Counted from the stretch's first letter, positions 1-7,830 are shown. The stretch: 12,181 bases of DNA from Sediminibacterium sp. (GCA_017987615.1 JAGNTI010000026.1:1-12181), one strand, 5' to 3'. Made by a program: numbers and translations. The notes: a model not told the origin generated them from the letters alone.

Positions 1-2205
1 TACATTATAGGTTCCACTTAAGTTAACTGGCTTAATGGTTTGCACACCGCCACCAGAAATGGTTGTTGAATTTTGTATATCATTTTCAATAAAACTACCA
101 CTAAGGGTAGCAAAAATAATTTTTTGACTAAACATGTCAAACGAGTTGAACATCAATCTAAATGAGTGCGAAAACTGTTGCTTTAGATTGGGATTACCGG
201 TTCTGATAAGTAAAGGATTACTATTATCTATTACAGGCTGCAACTGGTCAGCACTTGGCTGTGACGTACGACCATTGTAAAAGAATCGCATGTTTTTTGC
301 CTTAGTAAAATCGTATCTGAAATTAGCAGATGGAAATAAATTTACAAAGTGTTGCTTTAAATTAACATTGGTACTAATGTTTTTACTTACTAGATCACCA
401 ACCTGAAGACCAGATCCGATACTAAAATTATATTTAGCTTCTTGAACTCGGTAGTTCAAAGTAAATCTGTTGGCATTAAAAGTATTTTCAAAAATATTGC
501 TCAAATTAGGAACAGCAATATCATAGTTGTCCGTTACTTTATTATAGCCATTTGTTGCTCTTCCCGAATTGTTAACATTACTAGAAATGTTATAGTTAAA
601 TTCTAGTTGTTTATTTTTTCCGACAGGCTCTGTGTAAGATAAAGTAGCACTATTGTTTTTGCCATCGCGGTTGGTTGTATAAATTTGATCGAGTGTATCG
701 GTATAGCTTCGTGATGGTAGGTTATACTGATTTTGTGACCAGTTGCTTCCAGACCCGTCGTTGGTATTGTAACTGCTGTTTAAGCCAATAGAATAGGTGC
801 GGCCGCGTTTTGCAAAACGGTGTCTAAACGTTGCTTCTAGACTTCCATTGATGCCCTGATTGTCTCGAGTAGAATTTACGCGTGAACTGTTAAGACTTGT
901 AATTTTCCCACGTGTAGAACTTGTGGTTTGAAAAGTTTCTGAATGTGTATTTTGAAAACTAATATTAGGTCTAATGATTAGCGTATTACTCGTATCAAAA
1001 TTTGTTTCGATATTAAAATTGATACGATGATTTTTATTATTGGTTACTGAACTTTGAACCTGCTTACTAAAAATAGAAGAGTCGGTACTGCCCGTAACTA
1101 AATTCTCTGTTAAACTGTTTTGATCTCTATTGGTTGTTTGGTCATTATAAAAATAACTTCCAGAGAATTGGGTTTTAGTACCCCAGTTGTCTTTGTAGTT
1201 TAATCCAGCTGCAAGTGTTTTTACGATACCGCCGCCGCCACCGGTTCCAAGCAGTCCGCCACCGCCGCCCATGGTTGCACCACCGCCGCCACCTCGACCA
1301 CCGCCGCCGCCGCCAAATCCGCCGCCGCCCAGTGAACCAAGCATGTCTTGTACAGAAAAGTTTTGCTTATTTACGTTATTGGCCTGACCAGTAAATGTAA
1401 TTTGTTGATCCCCATTAAATTTACTGATGTTGATGTTATTGTCATACAACGCATCGTCACTATTGGCGCCTGCTCCAAGTGCTGCTCTACCAAAATAACC
1501 TTTACGTTTGTCTTTACGGGTTGTGATATTAATGGTTTTAACACGGTTACCATCATCAAATCCGGTAAATGCACTTTGATCACTTGCCGCATCAAATACT
1601 TGAATTTTGTCGATGATATCTGGAGGTAAATTTCTTGTTGCCATTTTAGGATCGTCACCAAAAAAGCGTTTGCCATCTACGAGCACACGTTGCACGGTTT
1701 CACCTTGCGCTTTGATACCACCATCTTTATCAACTTGAATCCCTGGTATTTTTTTAAGTAAATCTTCGGCAACTGCATTGGGTTTTGTTTTAAACGCAGA
1801 CGCTGTAAATTCGACGGTATCTTTTTTCATTTGAACCGGCGACTGAGTTACAGTTACATTGCCTAAATCATTGGCAGCTGTTTGTAAATATATTTTCCCT
1901 AAATCAACACTGCTATTTTTTGCAGAAAATGTAATTTTTTTAGAAAATGGTTCGTAACCCTGAAATTTTACTTGAACAAGCATTTCACCAAAAGGTGCAT
2001 TGTTAATGATAAAACTACCATCTGCTTTAGCAAGTGTAAATACTTCTAGTGATGAATCACTAGCCGCTAATACAACAATGGATGCGTCTTTTAAGGATTG
2101 CTTATTTAAAGAATCGATTAAAATTCCTTTTACGGTTGCTACAGATTGAGCGCTCGCAAAAGAAACTAAAAATACAAGGGAAAGTAAAGAGAGTAATTTT
2201 TTCAT
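1..2205 (-). CDS. TonB-receptor-like outer-membrane beta-barrel protein (3' end outside window)
   Basis: The reading frame is open from an ATG at 2205 to the window edge, giving 735 codons without a stop. Residues 1-19 form a signal peptide (MKKLLSLLSLVFLVSFASA) cut before Q20. Residues about 23-108 resemble the carboxypeptidase regulatory-like beta-sandwich common at the N terminus of Bacteroidota receptors. Residues about 123-205 are plug-like, with 'KKIPGIQVDKDGGI' and 'VLVDGKRFFGDDP'. A glycine-rich segment lies at about 290-326. The rest is rich in Asn, Ser, Thr and aromatics in alternating strands ('FNIETNFD', 'FRYDFTKAKNMRFFYNGR'), as expected for a beta-barrel of the OMP_b-brl_3 type. 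Family members are usually around 900 residues, so perhaps 200 are missing. No TonB box was recognised. Likely role: outer-membrane uptake or export of an unidentified substrate. The gene is divergent from the YHS lipoprotein gene. Family call is firm; substrate unknown. Confidence 0.9.
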   Translation of the reverse strand, partial: MKKLLSLLSLVFLVSFASAQSVATVKGILIDSLNKQSLKDASIVVLAASDSSLEVFTLAKADGSFIINNAPFGEMLVQVKFQGYEPFSKKITFSAKNSSVDLGKIYLQTAANDLGNVTVTQSPVQMKKDTVEFTASAFKTKPNAVAEDLLKKIPGIQVDKDGGIKAQGETVQRVLVDGKRFFGDDPKMATRNLPPDIIDKIQVFDAASDQSAFTGFDDGNRVKTINITTRKDKRKGYFGRAALGAGANSDDALYDNNINISKFNGDQQITFTGQANNVNKQNFSVQDMLGSLGGGGFGGGGGGRGGGGGATMGGGGGLLGTGGGGGIVKTLAAGLNYKDNWGTKTQFSGSYFYNDQTTNRDQNSLTENLVTGSTDSSIFSKQVQSSVTNNKNHRINFNIETNFDTSNTLIIRPNISFQNTHSETFQTTSSTRGKITSLNSSRVNSTRDNQGINGSLEATFRHRFAKRGRTYSIGLNSSYNTNDGSGSNWSQNQYNLPSRSYTDTLDQIYTTNRDGKNNSATLSYTEPVGKNKQLEFNYNISSNVNNSGRATNGYNKVTDNYDIAVPNLSNIFENTFNANRFTLNYRVQEAKYNFSIGSGLQVGDLVSKNISTNVNLKQHFVNLFPSANFRYDFTKAKNMRFFYNGRTSQPSADQLQPVIDNSNPLLIRTGNPNLKQQFSHSFRLMFNSFDMFSQKIIFATLSGSFIENDIQNSTTISGGGVQTIKPVNLSGTYNV

Positions 2206-2228
2206 AAAAAGGTGCTAATTAGGCAGTG

Positions 2229-2236
2229 CAAAGTTA
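2229..2236 (-). promoter_or_regulatory. -7 promoter box for the outer-membrane protein gene
   Basis: The minus strand reads TAACTTTG followed by CA, an exact match to the Bacteroidota -7 consensus TAnnTTTG. It lies 23 nt upstream of the ATG at 2205. A clear -33 TTTG at the expected spacing was not found, so the call rests on the -7 box and its position. Confidence 0.5.
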
Positions 2237-2299
2237 ATCTATAATGCTAGACAGATATTATTTAAAAAAGTTTAAAGGCAAGGTAGCGTGATAATAGGG

Positions 2300-2340
2300 A
2301 TCCTTATATGAATATCGGTGAGCCCCTTTTTAATAAGGAT
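2300..2340. repeat. 8-bp inverted repeat in the divergent intergenic region
   Basis: ATCCTTAT at 2300-2307 is matched by its exact reverse complement ATAAGGAT at 2333-2340, with 25 nt between. The right arm falls just upstream of the lipoprotein -7 box, so it could be an operator half-site pair. A chance match of this length in AT-rich DNA is quite possible. Confidence 0.2.
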
Positions 2341-2349
2341 AAAGTTTGT

Positions 2350-2357
2350 TAATTTTG
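2350..2357 (+). promoter_or_regulatory. -7 promoter box for the YHS lipoprotein gene
   Basis: The plus strand reads TAATTTTG, matching TAnnTTTG, 49 nt before the ATG at 2407. Upstream at about the expected spacing is only a T-run (2327-2331), not a clear TTTG. The gene would have a leader of roughly 40 nt. Confidence 0.45.
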
Positions 2358-2406
2358 TAAAACGTTTTGAAAAACAAAATATTGTAACAAAATAAATCAA
2401 TACATC

Positions 2407-2724
2407 ATGTTCACCGGTATAAAACACAGATTCACCCAATTAATCGTCTTAAGTGTAGTTATTGCAAGTTGTAATAACACAGAAGCTCCAAAACAAGAAG
2501 TGACTGATACTACTGCACAGACAAATATGGAGGCAGCAGCGACAAGTTTTCCAGTATCCATGGTGAACAACAAAAAGGATCCTACCTGTGGCATGCCAGT
2601 TACGGCAGGCATTTCAGATACAGCACATTATAAAGACAAAGTGATTGGATTTTGCTCTTCCGGCTGTAAAGACGAGTTTAAACTAGCACCTGAAGCAAAT
2701 ATTGCTGCTGCAGAAATCCAGTAA
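2407..2724 (+). CDS. YHS-domain lipoprotein, putative metal-binding
   Basis: The product has 105 residues. A short basic N terminus (KHR, 6-8) and a hydrophobic stretch (about 11-20) lead into a lipobox with I19-A20-S21-C22, so the mature protein should be lipidated on C22 and anchored in a membrane facing the periplasm. A Thr/Ala/Gln-rich linker follows (about 23-50). Residues 58-92 match the YHS domain: 'DPTCGMPV' (C61) and 'GFCSSGCKDEF' (C83, C87). The domain is known from metal-handling proteins such as P-type ATPases and related TRASH-like fingers, where the cysteines bind metal. The gene is the only plus-strand gene here and ends 2 bp from the SNF2 stop. No metal transporter or chaperone neighbour is visible, so the metal is unknown. 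Confidence 0.82.
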   Translation: MFTGIKHRFTQLIVLSVVIASCNNTEAPKQEVTDTTAQTNMEAAATSFPVSMVNNKKDPTCGMPVTAGISDTAHYKDKVIGFCSSGCKDEFKLAPEANIAAAEIQ

Positions 2725-2726
2725 GC

Positions 2727-5700
2727 TTAGCTAAACAAATATTCAACGTCTTCACGAGTAAGGCTCTTCACAAAGCCTTCATCGTCGGTGATGAGTTCAC
2801 GAGCCAAACTGCGTTTGCGGTCTTGGAGTTTTAATATTTTGTCTTCAACGGTATCGGTACAAATCATCCGGTACGCAAAAATGTTTTTGGTTTGACCAAT
2901 ACGGTGGGTTCGGTCAATGGCTTGTTGCTCTACTGCAGGGTTCCACCAAGGGTCTACAATGTATACATAATCGGCGGCCGTTAGGTTTAAACCTACGCCA
3001 CCCGCTTTGAGTGAAATTAAAAACACACGACAAGTTTCGTCATTTTGAAAACGCTGAATGGCACGTTCTCTTTCTAGTACGGTACTGCTACCATCAAAAT
3101 ATTCATAATCTACACCAAGCTCTGTGAGTCGCTCTTTAATAAGCGCAAGCATCCCTAAAAATTGAGAGAATACAAGCGCTTTGTGGTTGCTAATGTTTTC
3201 TGTGATTTCTCTACCAATTTCTTCTAGCTTAACAGATACGTTCGGGAATTTTTCTTCGTCTTTAATGATAGAAGGGCTATCACAAATTTGACGCAGCTTC
3301 ATGAGGCCTTGTAAAATGGTTAATTGTGATTTTTGAATGCCTTGGTTATCTACAACACCTAAAATTTTATCGCGGTAATCGTTTCGGAATGCTTCATAAA
3401 TTTTACGCTGCTCGTCACCCATTTCGCAAAACAATACCATTTCTTGTTTTTCTGGTAAGTCTTTGGCCACCTGCTCTTTGGTACGCCTTAACATAAATGG
3501 ATACAAGAGTTTGCGCAAGTGATCTTTTTGTTCTTTTTCACCAAACTTATCGATAGGTATAGAAAATTCTTGTTTGAAAAACTCAACGCTTCCTAGCATA
3601 CCAGGATTCAAAAAGTTCATTTGCGCGTATATATCAAATGTATTGTTTTGAAGTGGCGTACCACTCAAACAAAGTCTATTGGTTGCTTTTAATAAACCAG
3701 CAGCCTTGGTTACCTTACTATTTGGATTTTTTATGGCTTGGCTTTCATCAAGTACTACATAATCAAAAGCTACTTCAACAAATTGTTTGATGTCGCTACG
3801 CAGTGTTCCGTAAGTAGTGATAATAACATCAGCCTCATTTGCAGCAAGTGCATCGCGAGAACGTCCAGCACCATGGTGAACATAAAAACTTATGTTTGGC
3901 GTGAATTTTCCGATCTCATTTTGCCAGTTATACATCAGCGTTGTAGGACATACCACAAGCGCTTTTAAAGTGCCTTCTTCCGATTTTAAATGATGTAAAA
4001 AACTCAGGGCTTGTATGGTTTTACCAAGTCCCATGTCATCTGCTAAGATGCCGCCCCAACGTACTTCTCGCAGATAGTTTAACCATTGAAAACCACTTTC
4101 TTGATAGGGGCGTAACACTTCTTTTAAATGTTTGGGTGCTGGCACATCTTTAATGGAATGATTTTCTTTAAGGCGCTCATATTTTTCTTCTAACTGAAAA
4201 AATAATTCTTCTTCGTCGCGTTGTAAGTAAAGTTCTTCAATAACACTAAAATGATATTTGCTTAACTTGATATTTTCTGAACGGCCTTCGCCCACTCTAA
4301 ACAACAACGAATACTTTTTAATCCACTCTTCAGGCAAAATGCCAAGGGTCCCATCTTGTAATGGCACAAATTGTTGTTTGCTCGCAAGCGCTTTTTTAAC
4401 GTCTTCGACGCTTACTTTTTGTTCTCCAAAATGAATTTCAACCTTAGCATCAAACCAATCGGTATTGCTGCTGATAAATATTTTGGTAGAAGGCTTTGCT
4501 GTATTGAATCTGAAATTTTTAAGTGCTTCAAATCCAAAAACAGGAATACTCATGTCTTTGACAGCGTCTACAAATAAAAAGAACCAGTTGTTCTTTAAAA
4601 CTTCTGCTCCTTTTAAAGCTAGCAAATCACTTTGCTCAGGTCTTACAAAACCTGAATGCAAAGATTCTATTTTTGAAATGATACGGGCTTCCGTTTCTAG
4701 ATTGCGTTGTATCATTAAAATTTTATCGGAAAGCGGAACAATAATTTTTTCTTTATCGATCGCGCGAACTTCAAATCCTTGGTAAGAAAACACGGGCTGA
4801 AATAATAAATAATCGCCACGCTCTTTAAGATGAATGCTTACTTCTGGTGTAATATTATTAAGCTCTTCTTTTTCTACATTGCCAAAATGAATATGGTACA
4901 TTTTTGAAAGCGGCAATACAAAAGTTTGTAATTTTTCGGCCCACTCTTCTTTTCTGATGACAATTTTACCGCTTGGTAAAAAAGACTCCATCATTAAAAT
5001 GTCTTCCGATTTTTTCCAGGTAAAATACTGCTGATGGTATTTAAAAAGTAATGGGCTGGTGCATTCGTTTTCTGAAACATTCACATCTGCGAGCGGCAGT
5101 TTTACGCGGCATTCAATTTCGTAAGCGCCTTTTGCATATTGGATTTCAAAGTAGGGTGCTATAAAATTACATACCAGCTCTGCAGACTCTAAATTAGCCG
5201 TTACAAACTGTTTTTTTTCTGGTAAGGTATATACCAGGAGGCTTTCGCCACAGTGCTCAAATAATTTTTTAATTTTTGGATGTAGGTATTCATTAATCAG
5301 TGTCCTGGTTTCTTCAGGGAGCTGATCATTGTGCTGTTGCACTATGTTTTCCCAGATACCACTAAATGGTGAATTGCGGTCTAGATACCTACTTACTTCC
5401 GAAGGCATTAATTTTCGGAGCTGCTGCACGAGTGATTTATCCTGCTCGTCTAGCATTTCTGTATTAATAAACCTTGCCAGGTCTTGCTTTTCTACTTTAC
5501 CTAAAAAACGTTGCTGGTCTTCGTCCACTTCACCCTCTACAATATCAAACTGCGTAAATGGATATTGAATACTGCTCGTAGAAATAACAAGTCCTAATTT
5601 TTGAAAAGTTTTTCCCTTTACTGTAGGTAAAGTTTCTTCCTTCTTTTCAGATTCTTTTTCTAAAGGAATAAAGTCCGGCTTTTTAGGCGCGATAGATATG

Positions 5701-6515
5701 GCTTCATTGCCTAAAGGAAGGGCCACTCTTTTAATGGTCGTATCTAATACACGTAAAAAAGGTTTACCAGCGGTGTAGGTAAATTCAAATTTATTTGTAA
5801 GGTCATCTGACAAAGAATAACCGTAGAGTGCTAATAATTTATTTTTTTCTTTATCCCAGTTTCTAATGGTATCAAAATAACCTGGACCAAACTTATTGAG
5901 TAGTTGTAAAAAAATTATGTTTTTATGTACGCAAAGTGGATGTTCTGTTTCAGATCCACAGTTACAAGAAGTGTCAAAATTACGCTCTTCATTTTTTTGA
6001 ATGAGTAACTGATAGGTGTGTCCTTCATATACCAAAGAGGCTGAAACCCGCTCCTCCTTTGCTTCTAAGATAGTTGCCGAACCTGTGCGCAAAAAATCAC
6101 TGGCGTCTTCAAAACTAGTTTGATCAGAAAGCATTTTAATTTGCTTGAGCTCCAATTGTTTCATTTTTACAACCGTATGCTTTTGATCATAGGCCGCTTC
6201 GTAATTACCTAATTGATTGCGGTCTAATAAATCTTGCAAATGAAATAAGGCGCCCGCTTTGTGTCTACAAATTTCTGATAAGTTATAAGGACATGCGCAA
6301 CGAACCGATAAAAATTTAGGATTCTTGAATTGAGAAACACTTACTTTATAAAAAGTAGCATAGCCATCATCCTTAACACGGAAATTGACATTACCCATGA
6401 GGTCGTCATACTCGAGTAATTCTACATTACCCAACGCATGAATTTTCTTGCCTCTTCTGATTACCTCTTCGGTACCGTTATTATAAATATGTTTGACCAA
6501 GTAAGGTAGCGCCAT
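2727..6515 (-). CDS. SWIM zinc-finger SNF2-family helicase-like ATPase
   Basis: The product has 1262 residues. Two SWIM-type zinc fingers occur near the N terminus: C73-x-C75 ... C83-x-H85 and C184-x-C186 ... C195-x-H197. A long poorly recognised middle region (about 210-795) follows. The C-terminal SNF2 motor is complete: motif I 'DDMGLGKT' (826-833), motif II DESQ (923-926), motif III 'SGTPLQN' (951-957), motif V 'LKAGGVGLNL' (1169-1178), and motif VI 'QQAIDRTHRIGQ' (1197-1208). Such proteins translocate on double-stranded DNA using ATP and remodel protein-DNA complexes; bacterial SWIM-SNF2 proteins have no settled role, though links to transcription and repair are often proposed. The ATG at 6515 is used; no Shine-Dalgarno sequence precedes it. 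It lies 61 bp downstream of comB on the same strand and could share its transcript. No terminator is visible at its end. Confidence 0.93.
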   Translation of the reverse strand: MALPYLVKHIYNNGTEEVIRRGKKIHALGNVELLEYDDLMGNVNFRVKDDGYATFYKVSVSQFKNPKFLSVRCACPYNLSEICRHKAGALFHLQDLLDRNQLGNYEAAYDQKHTVVKMKQLELKQIKMLSDQTSFEDASDFLRTGSATILEAKEERVSASLVYEGHTYQLLIQKNEERNFDTSCNCGSETEHPLCVHKNIIFLQLLNKFGPGYFDTIRNWDKEKNKLLALYGYSLSDDLTNKFEFTYTAGKPFLRVLDTTIKRVALPLGNEAISIAPKKPDFIPLEKESEKKEETLPTVKGKTFQKLGLVISTSSIQYPFTQFDIVEGEVDEDQQRFLGKVEKQDLARFINTEMLDEQDKSLVQQLRKLMPSEVSRYLDRNSPFSGIWENIVQQHNDQLPEETRTLINEYLHPKIKKLFEHCGESLLVYTLPEKKQFVTANLESAELVCNFIAPYFEIQYAKGAYEIECRVKLPLADVNVSENECTSPLLFKYHQQYFTWKKSEDILMMESFLPSGKIVIRKEEWAEKLQTFVLPLSKMYHIHFGNVEKEELNNITPEVSIHLKERGDYLLFQPVFSYQGFEVRAIDKEKIIVPLSDKILMIQRNLETEARIISKIESLHSGFVRPEQSDLLALKGAEVLKNNWFFLFVDAVKDMSIPVFGFEALKNFRFNTAKPSTKIFISSNTDWFDAKVEIHFGEQKVSVEDVKKALASKQQFVPLQDGTLGILPEEWIKKYSLLFRVGEGRSENIKLSKYHFSVIEELYLQRDEEELFFQLEEKYERLKENHSIKDVPAPKHLKEVLRPYQESGFQWLNYLREVRWGGILADDMGLGKTIQALSFLHHLKSEEGTLKALVVCPTTLMYNWQNEIGKFTPNISFYVHHGAGRSRDALAANEADVIITTYGTLRSDIKQFVEVAFDYVVLDESQAIKNPNSKVTKAAGLLKATNRLCLSGTPLQNNTFDIYAQMNFLNPGMLGSVEFFKQEFSIPIDKFGEKEQKDHLRKLLYPFMLRRTKEQVAKDLPEKQEMVLFCEMGDEQRKIYEAFRNDYRDKILGVVDNQGIQKSQLTILQGLMKLRQICDSPSIIKDEEKFPNVSVKLEEIGREITENISNHKALVFSQFLGMLALIKERLTELGVDYEYFDGSSTVLERERAIQRFQNDETCRVFLISLKAGGVGLNLTAADYVYIVDPWWNPAVEQQAIDRTHRIGQTKNIFAYRMICTDTVEDKILKLQDRKRSLARELITDDEGFVKSLTREDVEYLFS

Positions 6516-6526
6516 AGTGCTGTTCT

Positions 6527-6556
6527 AAATTGCACCCTGTTTAAAAAGGGCAATTT
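6527..6556 (-). other. Stem-loop between comB and the SNF2 gene
   Basis: On the plus strand AAATTG (6527-6532) and CCCT (6535-6538) pair with AGGG (6547-6550) and CAATTT (6551-6556), leaving a 2-nt bulge and an 8-nt loop. On the minus strand no U-run follows, so it does not look like an intrinsic terminator. It could be a leader structure or processing site ahead of the SNF2 start. Confidence 0.3.
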
Positions 6557-6576
6557 GCGAAAGTACGAAAAAGCTG

Positions 6577-7305
6577 CTAATTGGCGCGTACTAAATCTCC
6601 GTTTTTGTAGATCGGAAGCACCGGAGCCACGTCTGTGGTAACACAGTAGGTTAGGTCTGCTTCTAGCCCATAAGATGCCAAACGGTGCCAATGGGTGGTT
6701 TTTTGGATAAACTGCGTAATATCCGCCTTATGCAAATTGTATAAATCATTTGCCATAAGTGAACTATCGCAGTGGATGGTAAAGTGGTCTTTAATTTGCT
6801 CGATCACAGCACCCGCAAATAAGGCGTCTTCAATATTAACGCGGTCTTTCCATGCAGAGCAACCGAGTACAACCGGCTTGTTTTGCGCAATCAAATGCGC
6901 ACAAACTGCCGATAAATTAGGAAACGAACCCGTAATAATTTGATCCGCACCATTATTAAGCGCCATGTGCAAAAGCTTGGTACCATTGGTTGTTGTAAGA
7001 ACCAGTGTTTTGCCTTCTATAAAACTACGTGGATATTCGGCAGGTGAATTACCATAAGAAAGTCCTTCAATAATTTTTCCATCTCGCTCCCCGGCAGTAA
7101 TACCACCAGTTGCTTTACCTACTTCGATGCACTTGTTTACATTGTCTACAGGAATGATACGATCAGCACCATTGTATAGAGCTGTAGCAATAGTAGAAGT
7201 TGCCCTAAATACGTCAATAACAACAACAATGCAATCACTGACATCGTATAGTTCTAACAATTTGGGTGATAATATGGTATGTAAATGTGGTTTGGACTGA
7301 TTCAT
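6577..7305 (-). CDS. comB: 2-phosphosulfolactate phosphatase (ComB-like)
   Basis: From the ATG at 7305 the protein has 242 residues. ComB removes phosphate from 2-phosphosulfolactate to give sulfolactate, using Mg2+, and is cytosolic. Family motifs are intact: 'VVIDVFRATSTI' (28-39), 'AGERDG' (71-76), 'GNSPAEY' (85-91), 'TTTNGT' (104-109), 'GCSAWK' (148-153) and 'EDALFAGA' (159-166). The frame extends 21 codons upstream to 7368, but that stretch reads through a terminator hairpin and the -7 box at 7313-7320 and is a hydrophobic, unconserved-looking sequence, so 7305 is the better start. The box is only 7 nt before this ATG, suggesting a leaderless or nearly leaderless mRNA. Known in methanogen coenzyme M synthesis; bacterial homologues are often of unknown role. 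No other sulfolactate or coenzyme M gene is in view, so the physiological substrate is uncertain. Confidence 0.88.
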   Translation of the reverse strand: MNQSKPHLHTILSPKLLELYDVSDCIVVVIDVFRATSTIATALYNGADRIIPVDNVNKCIEVGKATGGITAGERDGKIIEGLSYGNSPAEYPRSFIEGKTLVLTTTNGTKLLHMALNNGADQIITGSFPNLSAVCAHLIAQNKPVVLGCSAWKDRVNIEDALFAGAVIEQIKDHFTIHCDSSLMANDLYNLHKADITQFIQKTTHWHRLASYGLEADLTYCVTTDVAPVLPIYKNGDLVRAN

Positions 7306-7312
7306 GAGGCTG

Positions 7313-7320
7313 CAAATATA
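7313..7320 (-). promoter_or_regulatory. -7 promoter box for comB
   Basis: The minus strand reads TATATTTG followed by CA, matching TAnnTTTG, with 7 nt between the box and the ATG at 7305. The expected -33 position falls in the T-run of the ssb terminator (TTTT rather than TTTG). The position supports the shorter comB start. Confidence 0.5.
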
Positions 7321-7330
7321 AAGCCAAATG

Positions 7331-7366
7331 AATGAAAATAAAAAGGCCAGTGCATTTGCACTGGCC
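7331..7366 (-). terminator. Intrinsic terminator of ssb
   Basis: GGCCAGTGC (7345-7353) and GCACTGGCC (7358-7366) form a perfect 9-bp stem with a 4-nt loop. On the minus strand the stem is followed by TTTTTATTTT. It lies about 20 nt after the ssb stop and just before comB, so it should separate the two transcripts. On the plus strand no T-run follows. Confidence 0.85.
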
Positions 7367-7385
7367 ATAAAAAAGAACAGAGGGG

Positions 7386-7724
7386 CTATCCTTTTTTTGT
7401 AAGTATTAAAAGTTCGTTGGCGTGTACTTCGGTGACGTACTTTTTTACGCCGTTTTTATCGGTGTAATTTCTATTAACGAGTTTGCCATCGATGGCTACT
7501 TCGATACCTTTTACTAAATATTTTTCGGCGATTTCGGCTAGTTTGCCCCAGGCTACAACGGAGTGCCACTGTGTTTCGGTTACTTTTTCGCCGTTGGCGT
7601 CTTTGTAAATTTCGTTGGTAGCTAAATTGAGGTTGGCTACTTTGCGCCCACCTTCGAAGTTGGTGATTTCGGGCGTTTGACCTAAGTGTCCAATAAGCTG
7701 GACTTTGTTTTTAATTGCATTCAT
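7386..7724 (-). CDS. ssb: Single-stranded DNA-binding protein, short form
   Basis: The product has 112 residues and is essentially one OB-fold. Recognisable SSB features are 'VQLIGHLGQTPE' (8-19), 'ANLNLATNE' (30-38), the 'TQWHSVVAWGKLAE' strand (51-64) with W53 and W59, and 'KLVNRNYTDKNGVKKYVTE' (81-99). SSB coats single-stranded DNA during replication, recombination and repair. The protein stops at 'LTKKG' right after the OB-fold. It lacks the disordered linker and acidic C-terminal tip (DDxPF type) that full-length SSBs of about 160-180 residues use to recruit partner proteins. It is therefore probably a secondary SSB, although a shortened main SSB cannot be excluded. The gene has its own promoter-like sequence upstream and a strong terminator downstream, so it is likely monocistronic. 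The ATG at 7724 begins the conserved 'MNAIKNKV' start. Confidence 0.93.
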   Translation of the reverse strand: MNAIKNKVQLIGHLGQTPEITNFEGGRKVANLNLATNEIYKDANGEKVTETQWHSVVAWGKLAEIAEKYLVKGIEVAIDGKLVNRNYTDKNGVKKYVTEVHANELLILTKKG

Positions 7725-7752
7725 AATTAAGTGTTTTCATATTTGCGATAAA

Positions 7753-7783
7753 CAAATAGAAACATTAATTACACAGATGCAAA
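7753..7783 (-). promoter_or_regulatory. Candidate ssb promoter (-33/-7)
   Basis: On the minus strand TTTG (7780-7783) is separated by 19 nt from TCTATTTG (7753-7760). This fits the Bacteroidota TTTG-N19-21-TAnnTTTG layout with one mismatch in the -7 box. The ATG at 7724 is 28 nt downstream. Confidence 0.45.
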
Positions 7784-7792
7784 CGCGTCTGT
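7773..7792. repeat. Imperfect dyad between gcvT and ssb
   Basis: ACAGATGC (7773-7780) faces GCGTCTGT (7785-7792) across a 4-nt loop. On the plus strand pairing is complete with one G-U; on the minus strand one position is a C-A mismatch. It overlaps the -33 element of the candidate ssb promoter. A weaker 5-bp dyad (7809-7823) lies nearer the gcvT stop. Neither is followed by a clear U-run on the minus strand, so no confident gcvT terminator is called. Confidence 0.3.
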
Positions 7793-7830
7793 AAGATTCG
7801 AGTATAAATTCTAATAACTAGAAAGCATTA

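Noticed and set aside
1348..1676. Open frames on both strands within the outer-membrane protein gene
   Set aside because: They overlap the long receptor frame, which has a signal peptide and family motifs. The short frames show no recognisable features.
2397..2612. Minus-strand open frame across the YHS lipoprotein gene
   Set aside because: The plus-strand frame has a lipobox and the YHS cysteines; the minus-strand product resembles nothing and lies over the lipoprotein's start.
6527..6556. Stem-loop before the SNF2 gene as a terminator of comB
   Set aside because: No U-run follows on the minus strand and the stem is bulged, so it is listed only as a possible leader structure.
7711..7740. 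Nine-codon upstream frame (MKTLNYECN) overlapping the ssb start
   Set aside because: It is very short, out of frame with ssb, and has no support beyond a chance ATG in the leader.
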